Source: Herbaspirillum sp. Sphag64
GTDB lineage: Bacteria > Pseudomonadota > Gammaproteobacteria > Burkholderiales > Burkholderiaceae_D
Length of the DNA stretch: 64,000 nucleotides
Assembly (NCBI RefSeq): GCF_014192645.1
Contig: NZ_JACHYE010000006.1
Span: 62,001 to 126,000, forward strand
Reading direction: 5' to 3'
Position numbers and translations under genes: made by a program
The notes under the pieces: generated by a model
What the model was told of the DNA's origin: nothing
The model's input: the letters and a program-made list of their open reading frames with translations, nothing else
Database searches by the model: none
Shown: in pieces, positions 1-7,759 of the stretch
Layout of the letters: each line of letters starts with the position of its first letter
Numbering within the stretch: the first letter of the stretch is position 1

Positions 1-82
1 ATTTTTCGTTCTTCTGATCTGACTGTTGCGCTTGCTGGTTGCCGCTAATTGATGGAAGATGATTGGTTACTGATACATTCAT
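1..82 (-). CDS. 5' end of an unknown gene running off the left edge
   Basis: An ATG at 82 on the minus strand is preceded, nine bases upstream, by a good ribosome binding site (AGGGAG), and the frame stays open for 27 codons to the window edge. The visible residues begin MNVSVTNHLPSISGNQQ and continue polar and Gln/Ser/Asn-rich, with no signal peptide or membrane segment. I cannot name the family from this much. Flagellar accessory and secreted proteins often begin with such polar stretches, but that is only a guess. Confidence 0.5.
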   Translation of the reverse strand, partial: MNVSVTNHLPSISGNQQAQQSDQKNEK

Positions 83-397
83 AGAAATTTACTCCCTGAT
101 ATGTAACGATGGTTTTTAAGCAAGTCAATGTCACAAGAAAAAATAGTGCGATGCCATCACAATATTTTCAATGAGACATGCTTGTCTGCGAACATGGGTC
201 ATAGGGACAGCGGCTGCACTTGTTGTGCAGAGAATTGAGTCTATATAGTCAGTCAAGATAGAAAAAATAAGACCAGTCTTAAATTGTCCGTCGTTGATAA
301 AAATATGAATTAGTTTTGTAATAAAAACGGATTATTTATCAAAATTTTATAAATCCGCGTCAATACAGGGGCGTTGACTAATCGCTAAATATACCCA
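83..397. other. AT-rich intergenic stretch without a gene
   Basis: No frame here has both a start and a ribosome binding site. It holds a small hairpin (CTGCAC 214-219 with GTGCAG 225-230, five-base loop) and, next to the recombinase-family gene, a terminator-like inverted repeat described separately. It should contain the promoter of the minus-strand gene at the left edge, but I could not pick one with confidence. Confidence 0.5.
320..357 (-). terminator. possible intrinsic terminator
   Basis: On the minus strand CGGATT (357-352) pairs with AATCCG (333-328) and is followed at once by TTTTTATT. It lies about 40 bases past the stop of the PF10136-family gene, as expected for its terminator. 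The stem is short and AT-rich, so the call is tentative. Confidence 0.4.
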
Positions 398-2452
398 TCA
401 GGTCGGTTTGTCAGTTTCCGAGGTAGCTGCGCCTTGAACAGATTGCTTGCTATCTCTGGGCGCTATAATAAATTCTATCGGACGGCTCAAAAAACGTTGC
501 CACAGCGACTTCAATAAAGGCTGTCCGTGCCGGAAATGCACTTGCCGGGAGCGCATCGCCACCAAGAGCGCTAGTGAAAAGCTGACCCACAGATTGACCA
601 GCCCGATACCTAGCACGCCAAGACTGGAAATGACAATGACTTGCCAGCTGACGTGATAGTCGAGTGCTACCAGTGCAATAGCAAAATTGGCGGTGGAAAA
701 GGTGATATGGCGAATATCAATCGGCAGGCCAAGCAGGAAACCGATTGTGCCAATGCTGCCCAGCAGAATGCCAAAATAGAAATTCCCGGTGAGCGCGCCC
801 AAGCCATGCTCCAGATAGTTGCCCACGCGTGCTGTGCGGGCAGTGCCGAGCAGGCGATTGAGCCAGCGCAGGCGGACCACGCGCTGCGCCATATGGGTAT
901 AGAGCGCCTTGTTGTCGTAATAACCGGAGATCAACCCGGCCAGGAACAGGCAGACGCCGGCGATGGCAGCGTGGAACAGCGCCAGACTGCCGAAAGGATC
1001 AATGTCCTGCAGCAAATGTGCCGCCTTGTCTGGTGTCACAAAGTGATGCCCACTCAGCATAGCGTAGCCGCTCACCAAGAGCCAGGCTACCGGGAAGGCT
1101 ACACTCAGATTACCGATCACGGCGATGAACTGGGTACGGATTACCTTGACGATCATGTCGGTCAGGCTGTCGAGATCGATATTGCGGCCATCGGTACTGT
1201 GCAGCCCGGCAGCAATGCGCGAAGCCGTCATGGCCGGCTGCTTGGTGGCGACCGTACAATGCAGCAGGTGAATCAGCATGAACCCCAGTGCATAGTTCAT
1301 GCTATAGAGGAAAGCCTCTACCAGTGGTGGCGCATGCAGGTAGGAAGCCAGAATCTTGATCAGTGCCATGAAGCCGATGATGAAGCCGGCACCAGCTGCA
1401 GAGCGATACATGGCGTTGTATTCGCTGCGGTTTTCTGCAATGTAATGTTCGCCGGTCTGGCTGGCGTTTTCGGTGACATTGCGCGCCAGCAGGTTGATGT
1501 TGTCGGCAAACAGTTCGCGTACCGTGTATTTTCGATTATGGGCCTCGATCAGCTCCAGCGTGAGATTGAGTCCGATATGGCGTTTTTGCTGCTGTGTCGC
1601 GGCTACGTCTACCAGCGATAGCAATTTGTGCAGGCGATCCAGATGCTGGTCCAGCCGCACCAGACGATAAGTGACCGCCACGCTGGTTCCCAGACGCAGG
1701 GCATTCTTGCGGATCTTGTTGACCACTTCCTGGCACTGTTCCAGCATCACCAACACATGGCTGGCGTCTTCCGGCGGCGTTGGGTCGCCATTGAGATGAC
1801 GCTGGTAACCATCAACGTAGCGATGCAATTCGACGTTCTGCATCAGGAACGGCGATTCGAAGGCTTTGACTTCGCTGTAGATGCGGATTAGCTCAGGTTC
1901 AATACCGATGGCACTGATACGGTAGGAAAGTACCTGCATGGCCTGCAGCATTTCGGTCAGGTTTTTTTGCTGGTCCGGTGTCTGTTCCCGCTCGGCTGGA
2001 TTTTCGCTGGTGCCGGGATGCAGTGCATCCAGAAAGGCATCCCAGTCTTGCGGGGTAATGGCTTGCAGCCAGACATAATCCTTGTCGAAGGGGAATAATT
2101 TATCCAGGCAATCGACCAGGAAGCGCTCATCGAGCGCGGGTGGTAGAAAACGATACACCACGCGGCGCTTGAGTTCACTGAAAAAGCCATCGTTGGAAAG
2201 GATACCAACATCGGTGTACAGGCTGCTCTGGCGCCGCAGGGATAGCTGGTGCCGCAAGTACTGCCGTAGCGCTGTGGCGAAATGAGGATGCTGCACCAAT
2301 AGGTAGGTCAGATTGCGCAGCTTGTCGGTTGCGCTGTCAATCTGCTGACCGCGTTCGGGGCGAATGGCGTCAACCAGTGCGATCAGTGCATCGAGCTGGT
2401 CCGCCTCTGGCGAACCGGTATTGAGGGGTATTTTTTCAAGAAGATGAAGCAT
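398..2452 (-). CDS. PF10136-type 'site-specific recombinase' membrane protein
   Basis: The 684-residue product matches the family labelled SpecificRecomb in Burkholderiales and Neisseria. The first half is soluble and helical, with the motif LRRQSSLYTDVGILSNDG near residue 75. The second half has about six hydrophobic segments, beginning at AGAGFIIGFMALIKIL. The family name comes from an old genetic association. A polytopic membrane protein is an unlikely DNA recombinase, and its biochemical role is unsettled. I start at the ATG giving MLHLLEKIP because family members begin with similar residues; an in-frame ATG 36 codons upstream would add an Arg/Ser-rich stretch. Neither start has a clear ribosome binding site. 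The gene appears monocistronic. Confidence 0.8.
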   Translation of the reverse strand: MLHLLEKIPLNTGSPEADQLDALIALVDAIRPERGQQIDSATDKLRNLTYLLVQHPHFATALRQYLRHQLSLRRQSSLYTDVGILSNDGFFSELKRRVVYRFLPPALDERFLVDCLDKLFPFDKDYVWLQAITPQDWDAFLDALHPGTSENPAEREQTPDQQKNLTEMLQAMQVLSYRISAIGIEPELIRIYSEVKAFESPFLMQNVELHRYVDGYQRHLNGDPTPPEDASHVLVMLEQCQEVVNKIRKNALRLGTSVAVTYRLVRLDQHLDRLHKLLSLVDVAATQQQKRHIGLNLTLELIEAHNRKYTVRELFADNINLLARNVTENASQTGEHYIAENRSEYNAMYRSAAGAGFIIGFMALIKILASYLHAPPLVEAFLYSMNYALGFMLIHLLHCTVATKQPAMTASRIAAGLHSTDGRNIDLDSLTDMIVKVIRTQFIAVIGNLSVAFPVAWLLVSGYAMLSGHHFVTPDKAAHLLQDIDPFGSLALFHAAIAGVCLFLAGLISGYYDNKALYTHMAQRVVRLRWLNRLLGTARTARVGNYLEHGLGALTGNFYFGILLGSIGTIGFLLGLPIDIRHITFSTANFAIALVALDYHVSWQVIVISSLGVLGIGLVNLWVSFSLALLVAMRSRQVHFRHGQPLLKSLWQRFLSRPIEFIIAPRDSKQSVQGAATSETDKPT

Positions 2453-2640
2453 GCGTATTTGGTTTCGTATGGGGATGCACGGCCGTTCGTTCGGGAAAGT
2501 GCAGTGATTCTTCAATGAGTGGAGCTGAGAACGCGATCTTGTCAGCTTGTTCCAGCGCATTGCGTGGCAAATGTGTTTTTCTGCAGAAATAGTGCGCTCG
2601 CGGCCTATTTTGCCCCATTTTTTGTTCCTTGCAGCAAGTG

Positions 2641-2667
2641 TAAAGTATCGAATAAGTCTGCCGATAA
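2641..2667 (+). promoter_or_regulatory. sigma-28 (FliA) flagellar promoter
   Basis: TAAAGTAT at 2641-2648 and GCCGATAA at 2660-2667 are separated by exactly 11 bases. The enteric FliA consensus is TAAAGTTT-N11-GCCGATAA, so 15 of 16 positions agree. Transcription would start about 20 bases before the ATG of the YjfB-family gene. Confidence 0.85.
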
Positions 2668-2694
2668 AGAGACATCGTCACCACAGGAGGAATC

Positions 2695-2880
2695 ATGGAT
2701 ATCGATACCATTTCAACCGTGTCCACGACCTATACCGTCGAGCAGGCCAACGATGCCATTGCCATCGCGATGATGCGCAAAGCACTCGATACGCAGGCGC
2801 AGGCAGCAGCCGATTTGCTGGAGGAATTGCCAAAATCGGGCAATCCCAATGTCGGCGGCAACGTCGATACCTTTGCCTGA
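2695..2880 (+). CDS. YjfB-family putative motility protein
   Basis: This 61-residue protein has the features of the YjfB (PF14070) family of small motility-associated proteins: a short Asp/Thr-rich start (MDIDTISTV), a central helix with MMRKALDTQAQAAADLLEELP, and a tail ending NVGGNVDTFA. It has no signal peptide or membrane span. The start is fixed by AGGAGG six bases upstream. A sigma-28 promoter precedes it and a strong intrinsic terminator follows, so it is a single-gene transcript in the late flagellar regulon. The biochemical function of the family is unknown. Confidence 0.85.
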   Translation: MDIDTISTVSTTYTVEQANDAIAIAMMRKALDTQAQAAADLLEELPKSGNPNVGGNVDTFA

Positions 2881-2912
2881 TCTGGGTCTTTGCTCAAGTG
2901 TGGCAGGATACC

Positions 2913-2934
2913 TCAAGCAGCGTTGCTTGATTTT
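2913..2934 (+). terminator. intrinsic terminator of the yjfB-family gene
   Basis: TCAAGCA (2913-2919) pairs perfectly with TGCTTGA (2924-2930) across a GCGT loop and is followed by TTTT. It sits 33 bases after the stop codon. Confidence 0.8.
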
Positions 2935-3092
2935 CCGGTAATGCATCATAAAATGGCGGCCTGATAAACCTGACATTTTGTGATGCAATTTTTCTTGATG
3001 GCAATATATCGCGCTTTGCCGCAGCCCGTCGCAGAGATGTCGCTGTTCCAAAGCGATACGCTACCTTTGCGCTGCGCGCGCGGTCAGTACTA

Positions 3093-3995
3093 ATGTCTTC
3101 GGCAAGACATTCCCCATTGCCGCTCAAGGATGGCGTTGCTGCCAGTTATGTATGGCTGTCTGATGGCGCGTGGCCAACGATGTTGCGTTTTCTGGTGGCG
3201 CGATTTCCGGCAGTATCGGAAACCGTCTGGCGCCAGCGCATAGCGTGTGGCGAGGTGTGCGATGCCGACGGTGCAGCGATTACCTCCGATATGGCCTATC
3301 GCCGTGGCGCCTGCCTCTTTTACTATCGTGAGCCAGAAGTGACTGAGCGGGAAGTTCCTTTTGAGGAACAGATCCTGCATCAGGATGCGCATCTGCTGGT
3401 GGTGGATAAACCGCATTTTCTTCCGGTGATACCGACCGGTCGTTTCCTGCATCAGACATTGCTGGTCAGGCTGAAGAAGAAGACCGGACTGGAGTCGCTC
3501 ACGCCGATTCATCGGCTTGATCGTGAGACTGCCGGGGTGATTATCTTTTCGCTCAATCCGGCAACTCGTGGCGCGTATCAGTCATTGTTTCAGCAGCGTC
3601 GTATGGACAAGACGTATGAAGCGCTGGCAGGCATGATGGCTGGGCGGCATTTTCCCTTCGTTCATCGCAGTCGCCTGGTCGATGGCGACAAGTTTTTTCT
3701 CATGCGTGAAGAGGCTGGGGAGCCCAATTCAGAAACCCACATTGATCTGATCGGGCAACGTGGCGCCCATGCTTTGTATCGACTCAAGCCCGTTACTGGC
3801 CGTAAGCATCAACTACGCGTGCATCTCGCGGCACTTGGTGTGCCTATCGTCAATGATCTGTTCTATCCGCATCCGGTCGCAGCTGATACCCCGGACGATT
3901 TTTCTGCGCCACTCAAGTTACTGGCACGTTCGATCGCCTTTGAGGATCCATTGAGCGGCTTGCCGCGCATCTTTGAAAGTCAGCGTGAGCTATGA
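3093..3995 (+). CDS. RluA-family RNA pseudouridine synthase
   Basis: The 300-residue product isomerises a uridine in rRNA or tRNA to pseudouridine. An S4-like RNA-binding region lies at about 25-85. The catalytic core carries HRLDRETAG, whose second Asp is the family's catalytic residue, and later motifs include RMDKTYEAL and GRKHQLRVHL. These are typical of the RluA/RluC/RluD group. The exact target site cannot be told from sequence. The start ATG has only a weak ribosome binding site. It converges with the GntR regulator, with 17 bases between stop codons. Confidence 0.88.
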   Translation: MSSARHSPLPLKDGVAASYVWLSDGAWPTMLRFLVARFPAVSETVWRQRIACGEVCDADGAAITSDMAYRRGACLFYYREPEVTEREVPFEEQILHQDAHLLVVDKPHFLPVIPTGRFLHQTLLVRLKKKTGLESLTPIHRLDRETAGVIIFSLNPATRGAYQSLFQQRRMDKTYEALAGMMAGRHFPFVHRSRLVDGDKFFLMREEAGEPNSETHIDLIGQRGAHALYRLKPVTGRKHQLRVHLAALGVPIVNDLFYPHPVAADTPDDFSAPLKLLARSIAFEDPLSGLPRIFESQREL

Positions 3996-4012
3996 AGTGT
4001 CGTAGGTCGGGC

Positions 4013-4687
4013 TTAATTTGCGTCGGCATTCTTCAGTAGGTGTAGTGAAGCAATCAGGTCGGCAAAGCGTTGCCCTTGAATCACAATATGTTCGCGTAAC
4101 AGTTCCACTGTGCGTTCACTGTCGCCAGCGATGATGGCGTTGACGACTTCTTCATGCTCTTCGTAGGAATTCTTCAGTCTTTCCCTGACCCTTAACTGCA
4201 AGCGCCGATACGGACGTAGCCGGCGGTGCAGGGCACGTGCTTGTTCTGCCAGGAAGTGATTGTGACTACCAGCATAGATTTGTTCATGAAACACTTCATT
4301 CTGATAGAAATAGGCATCCGGATCGAGCTGCTCCTGTGCATCTTTGCAGGCCTGATGTGCTGCCTTCAAGCTCGCATGCTCGGTCGGTGTCATGCGGCGC
4401 GCAGCCAGGCGGCCACACATGGCTTCAAATTCTGCCATCACTTCAAACATTTCGATCAATTGTTGCGGGCCAATCTCGGCCACGATAGCGCCACGCCGCG
4501 GACGCATGACGATGATGCCCATCGACGCTAGCTGGATCAATGCCTCCCGGATCGGTGTGCGGGACACCCCAAACTGTTCAGCCAGCATGGTCTCATCGAG
4601 ATGCTGGCCCGGTGCCAGCTTGCCAACGGCAATGAGTTCTTCTATCGATTCGCGTAGCGTCTCGGAACGGTTTTTTGGTGTTGCCAT
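4013..4687 (-). CDS. GntR/FCD-family regulator, MdcY-like
   Basis: The 224-residue protein has an N-terminal winged helix-turn-helix (residues about 10-70, LAEQFGVSRTPIREALIQL) and a C-terminal all-helical FCD ligand domain. The Asp/His residues typical of FCD metal sites are visible (DAYFYQNEVFHEQI, SHNHF, REHIV). It is divergent from the TRAP/mdc genes. Acinetobacter mdc operons are repressed by MdcY, a GntR-family protein that responds to malonate, so a malonate-responsive repressor is the natural inference. The alternative is a regulator for the TRAP substrate in general. An AATAT/ATATT inverted repeat just upstream (4706-4719) could serve autoregulation. Confidence 0.85.
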   Translation of the reverse strand: MATPKNRSETLRESIEELIAVGKLAPGQHLDETMLAEQFGVSRTPIREALIQLASMGIIVMRPRRGAIVAEIGPQQLIEMFEVMAEFEAMCGRLAARRMTPTEHASLKAAHQACKDAQEQLDPDAYFYQNEVFHEQIYAGSHNHFLAEQARALHRRLRPYRRLQLRVRERLKNSYEEHEEVVNAIIAGDSERTVELLREHIVIQGQRFADLIASLHLLKNADAN

Positions 4688-4735
4688 GTTTCTTGCCTAG
4701 TATGCAATATGTAAATATTAACCTGCCTCTTACAC

Positions 4736-4772
4736 TTGACAATGTATTCGTTTTGATTGAATGTGTATACAA
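4736..4772 (+). promoter_or_regulatory. promoter/operator region of the malonate operon
   Basis: TTGACA (4736-4741) is a consensus -35 box; a -10 about 17-18 bases on is poor. Just downstream is the perfect 8-base palindrome TGTATACA (4764-4771), followed by A. As I recall, the Acinetobacter MdcY site is ATTGTATACAAT, which this matches at 9 of 12 positions. A repressor bound here would block transcription start for the transporter and mdc genes. Confidence 0.55.
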
Positions 4773-4827
4773 GGAAGATTCATAAAAAAGCAAAAGCTTG
4801 ATCGTCTTTCACTTTAGGAGGAACAAA

Positions 4828-5853
4828 ATGACTTCACACGTCCGTAGAAGCATGCTTGGTGCCATGGCCGCAGCGCCTTTGCTCGGTTTGGGGGATTTCG
4901 CTTGGGCGCAAAGCGCGGGAACGTTGAAAATTTCCCACCAGTTTCCTGGTGGCACGATCACTGAAGGTGATTTTCGAGATCGTTTGGTGCGTCAGTTTGC
5001 GCAAGAAGTCGGCAAGCGCAGCAAAGGTGCATTGAAGTTTGAAATCTATCCTGGTTCATCCCTGATGAAGACCAATGCCCAATTCTCGGCATTGCGTAAG
5101 GGCGCACTGGACATGTCGCTGGTACCACTCAATTATGCCGGTGGCGAAGTACCGGAAACCAACATCGGTCTGATGCCCGGCTTGGTAACGTCGTATGCGC
5201 AAGGAACCGCCTGGAAGAACGCTGAGGTTGGTAAGGAGCTGGCACGTGTTCTGGCCGACAAGGGCGTGCTGGTTGTCAGCTGGATCTGGCAGGCAGGTGG
5301 CGTGGTGTCGCGCAGCAAGGCGATTGTCGATCCGGCTGATGCCAAGGGCTTGAAGGTGCGTGGCGGCTCGCGTGAAATGGACATGATCCTCAAGGAAGCC
5401 GGTGCTGCGGTAGTGACTCTGCCCTCGAATGAAATCTATGCAGCGATGCAGACTGGCGCCATGGATGCAGCGATGACTTCGTCGACTTCTTTCATTTCAT
5501 TCCGTCTGGAAGAGGTGGCCAAGGCGCTGACGACTGGTCGCAACAAGGCGTATTGGTACATGTTTGAACCGTTGTTAATGTCACGCGCCGTGTTTGAGCG
5601 CTTACCCAAGGATCAGCAAGACATCATCATGGCAGTCGGTGCCGATATGGAACAGTTTGCGCTCAAGGAAGCGCAGGCCGACGATGTCGCCGTCGCCGCG
5701 CTGTATCAAAAAGCCGGTGCCAAAGTCGTTGATCTCGATGCAGCCACTGTCAAGAAATGGCAGGACATCGCCCGCGAGACGGCATGGAAGGATTTTGCCG
5801 GGCGTAACGCGAGCTGTGCCAACTTGCTCAAACTGGCGGAGAAACTGCTATGA
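4828..5853 (+). CDS. TRAP transporter substrate-binding protein (DctP family), probably for malonate
   Basis: The 341-residue protein is the periplasmic receptor of a tripartite ATP-independent periplasmic transporter. It has an N-terminal export signal with VRRSMLGAM followed by a hydrophobic stretch and cleavage near AWA-Q; the twin Arg makes Tat export possible. The mature part shows DctP features: GALDMSLVPLNY, KGLKVRGGSREMD (the Arg region that binds carboxylates) and NEIYAAMQTGAMDA. The start is set by AGGAGG six bases upstream. The stop overlaps the next gene by ATGA. Its place before mdcA makes malonate the likely ligand, but this is inference from context. Confidence 0.9.
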   Translation: MTSHVRRSMLGAMAAAPLLGLGDFAWAQSAGTLKISHQFPGGTITEGDFRDRLVRQFAQEVGKRSKGALKFEIYPGSSLMKTNAQFSALRKGALDMSLVPLNYAGGEVPETNIGLMPGLVTSYAQGTAWKNAEVGKELARVLADKGVLVVSWIWQAGGVVSRSKAIVDPADAKGLKVRGGSREMDMILKEAGAAVVTLPSNEIYAAMQTGAMDAAMTSSTSFISFRLEEVAKALTTGRNKAYWYMFEPLLMSRAVFERLPKDQQDIIMAVGADMEQFALKEAQADDVAVAALYQKAGAKVVDLDAATVKKWQDIARETAWKDFAGRNASCANLLKLAEKLL

Positions 5854-6413
5854 GTCACGGCTTCGAGCTGCCTCAGACAGCGCGGCCGGTGGTGCCAGCC
5901 AATCCAGCTGTCGCTGCGCTGGTGCGGGTTTTGGGCTGGTATAACCGGGTCGCCGTATTTTTTTCAATGCTGGCATTGATGGTGACTTCACTGATCCTGA
6001 CCTACTCGGTGGTGGCACGGTATTTCTTTCATGCGCCCACCGAGTGGCAGGATGAGGTGTCGGTATTCATGCTGGTTGGCATGATCTTTCTCTGCTCGGC
6101 ACATGTGCAAGCCTTGCGTGGACATATTGGCATCGAAGCACTGGCAGGGTATCTGTCGCCACGTGCCAACCAGTTCCGCCTGTTGCTGGTCGATCTGCTG
6201 TCGTTTCTGTTTTGCTGCTTCTTTGCCTGGAAATCATGGACCTTATTGATGGAAGCCTGGGTAGATGATCAAACAACGTCATCGACCTTCGGTGCGCCGC
6301 TGTGGATTCCTTATTCGATGATGGCGGTAGGTATGAGCGTGCTGACCTTGCAACTGTTTGCACAGATACTGACGCGGTTGACCGGGACCGTTGAGCAGGG
6401 AGAGGGCGCATGA
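5850..6413 (+). CDS. TRAP transporter small membrane subunit (DctQ family)
   Basis: The 187-residue protein has four hydrophobic segments (starting near VAVFFSMLALMV, VSVFMLVGMIFL, LLLVDLLSFLF and IPYSMMAVGMSV), the usual topology of DctQ. It contains the conserved EWQDEVSVF motif at the end of the first loop. DctQ holds the binding protein and large subunit together and has no known transport activity alone. It overlaps the gene before it and the one after it by four bases, so the three transporter subunits are translationally coupled. Confidence 0.9.
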   Translation: MSHGFELPQTARPVVPANPAVAALVRVLGWYNRVAVFFSMLALMVTSLILTYSVVARYFFHAPTEWQDEVSVFMLVGMIFLCSAHVQALRGHIGIEALAGYLSPRANQFRLLLVDLLSFLFCCFFAWKSWTLLMEAWVDDQTTSSTFGAPLWIPYSMMAVGMSVLTLQLFAQILTRLTGTVEQGEGA

Positions 6414-7759
6414 CACCATTGGTACTGGGAGCGTTATATGGGATCGTCACGATTGTCGTGATGTGTTCTGGGATGCCGATTGCTTTCGCGCTCGGTGTGG
6501 TGGCGACAAGCTTCATGTATTTTTTCATGCCAGCTTCTTCGTTGGATACCGTCACACAAAACGTCTACGAGGAAATCGCCTCGATCACCTTGCTGTCCAT
6601 TCCGTTGTTCATCCTCAAGGGTGCAGCGATTGGTAAATCACCGGCTGGCAAGGACCTGTACTCGGCCATTCACGCCTGGCTCAATCGGGTGCCTGGTGGG
6701 CTTGGTATCGCCAATGTATTTGCGTGCGCCCTGTTTGCGGCAATGGCAGGTTCGTCGCCAGCAACGTGCTCGGCGATTGGTTCGGCCGGGATTCCAGAAA
6801 TGCGGCGGCGTGGCTACTCGCCCGGATTTGCGGCGGGCATTATTGCTGCTGGTGGCACGCTGGGCATCTTGTTGCCGCCATCGATCACGATGATTCTGTA
6901 CGCCGTCGCAGCCGAACAATCGCTGGGCCGTCTGTTCCTTGCCGGTATCGGTCCTGGCGTGCTGTTGGTGTTCTTGTTTGCTGGCTATGCCGTCTACCGG
7001 GCGCGACGCGAATACCAGATCGCGCATGCGCTGTATCAAAGTGGTGGCGTCAAATCCGCTTATCTGGAGGATGAGCACTTTACGATGGCACAAAAGGTGG
7101 AAATGTTGCCGCGCGTGTTGCCGTTCCTGATCCTGCTCATCGGCGTCATGATTGCGCTCTACGGTGGTCTGGCAACGCCTTCCGAAACGGCTGGACTGGG
7201 TGCCTTGCTGGCGATTGTATTGATCGCTGTGGTGTATCGCATCTATAAGCCGCGTGAGCTGGTACCCTTCCTGAGCTCGACCATCAAGGAGTCTGGCATG
7301 CTGCTGCTCATTATCGGCATGTCGCTGCTGTATTCCTATGTGATGAGTTACCTGCACATCAGTCAGTCTGCCGCGCAATGGGTGGTCGATATGCACCTGT
7401 CGAAATGGCTGCTGTTGGCGGTGATCCTGCTGATGGTGATTGTGCTGGGATTTTTTCTGCCACCGGTATCGATCATTCTGATGACCGCGCCGATCATTCT
7501 TCCTCCGCTCCGCGAGGCTGGATTTGATCTGATCTGGTTCGGTATCGTCATGACCGTGGTCATGGAAATGGGCTTGATCCATCCACCGGTCGGATTGAAT
7601 CTGTTTGTGATCAAGAATATTGCGCCGGATATTCCCTTGTCGGAAGTCATCAAGGGCACGATACCGTTCCTGGCGCTGATGTTCCTGGCTGTCTTTTTAT
7701 TGTGTGTATTCCCGGGCATTGCCACTGGCCTGCCCGATCTGATCATGGGAGTGAAGTAA
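6410..7759 (+). CDS. TRAP transporter large permease (DctM family)
   Basis: The 449-residue inner-membrane protein has about twelve hydrophobic segments and the DctM hallmarks: SPATCSAIGSAGIPEM, AGGTLGILLPPSITMILY, ATPSETAGLGAL and EMGLIHPPVGLNLFVIKN. It carries out Na+-coupled uptake of the substrate delivered by the P subunit. Its stop codon is directly followed by the ATG of mdcA with no spacer, which ties transport to malonate decarboxylation. TRAP systems for malonate are known (MatPQM of rhizobia). Acinetobacter instead uses the two-gene MdcL/MdcM carrier. Confidence 0.92.
   Translation: MTPLVLGALYGIVTIVVMCSGMPIAFALGVVATSFMYFFMPASSLDTVTQNVYEEIASITLLSIPLFILKGAAIGKSPAGKDLYSAIHAWLNRVPGGLGIANVFACALFAAMAGSSPATCSAIGSAGIPEMRRRGYSPGFAAGIIAAGGTLGILLPPSITMILYAVAAEQSLGRLFLAGIGPGVLLVFLFAGYAVYRARREYQIAHALYQSGGVKSAYLEDEHFTMAQKVEMLPRVLPFLILLIGVMIALYGGLATPSETAGLGALLAIVLIAVVYRIYKPRELVPFLSSTIKESGMLLLIIGMSLLYSYVMSYLHISQSAAQWVVDMHLSKWLLLAVILLMVIVLGFFLPPVSIILMTAPIILPPLREAGFDLIWFGIVMTVVMEMGLIHPPVGLNLFVIKNIAPDIPLSEVIKGTIPFLALMFLAVFLLCVFPGIATGLPDLIMGVK

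Noticed and set aside
6638..7582. Long open frame on the minus strand opposite the TRAP permease gene
   Set aside because: It lacks a ribosome binding site, is rich in His/Gln/Arg as expected for an antisense frame of a hydrophobic gene, and the plus-strand permease has full family motifs.
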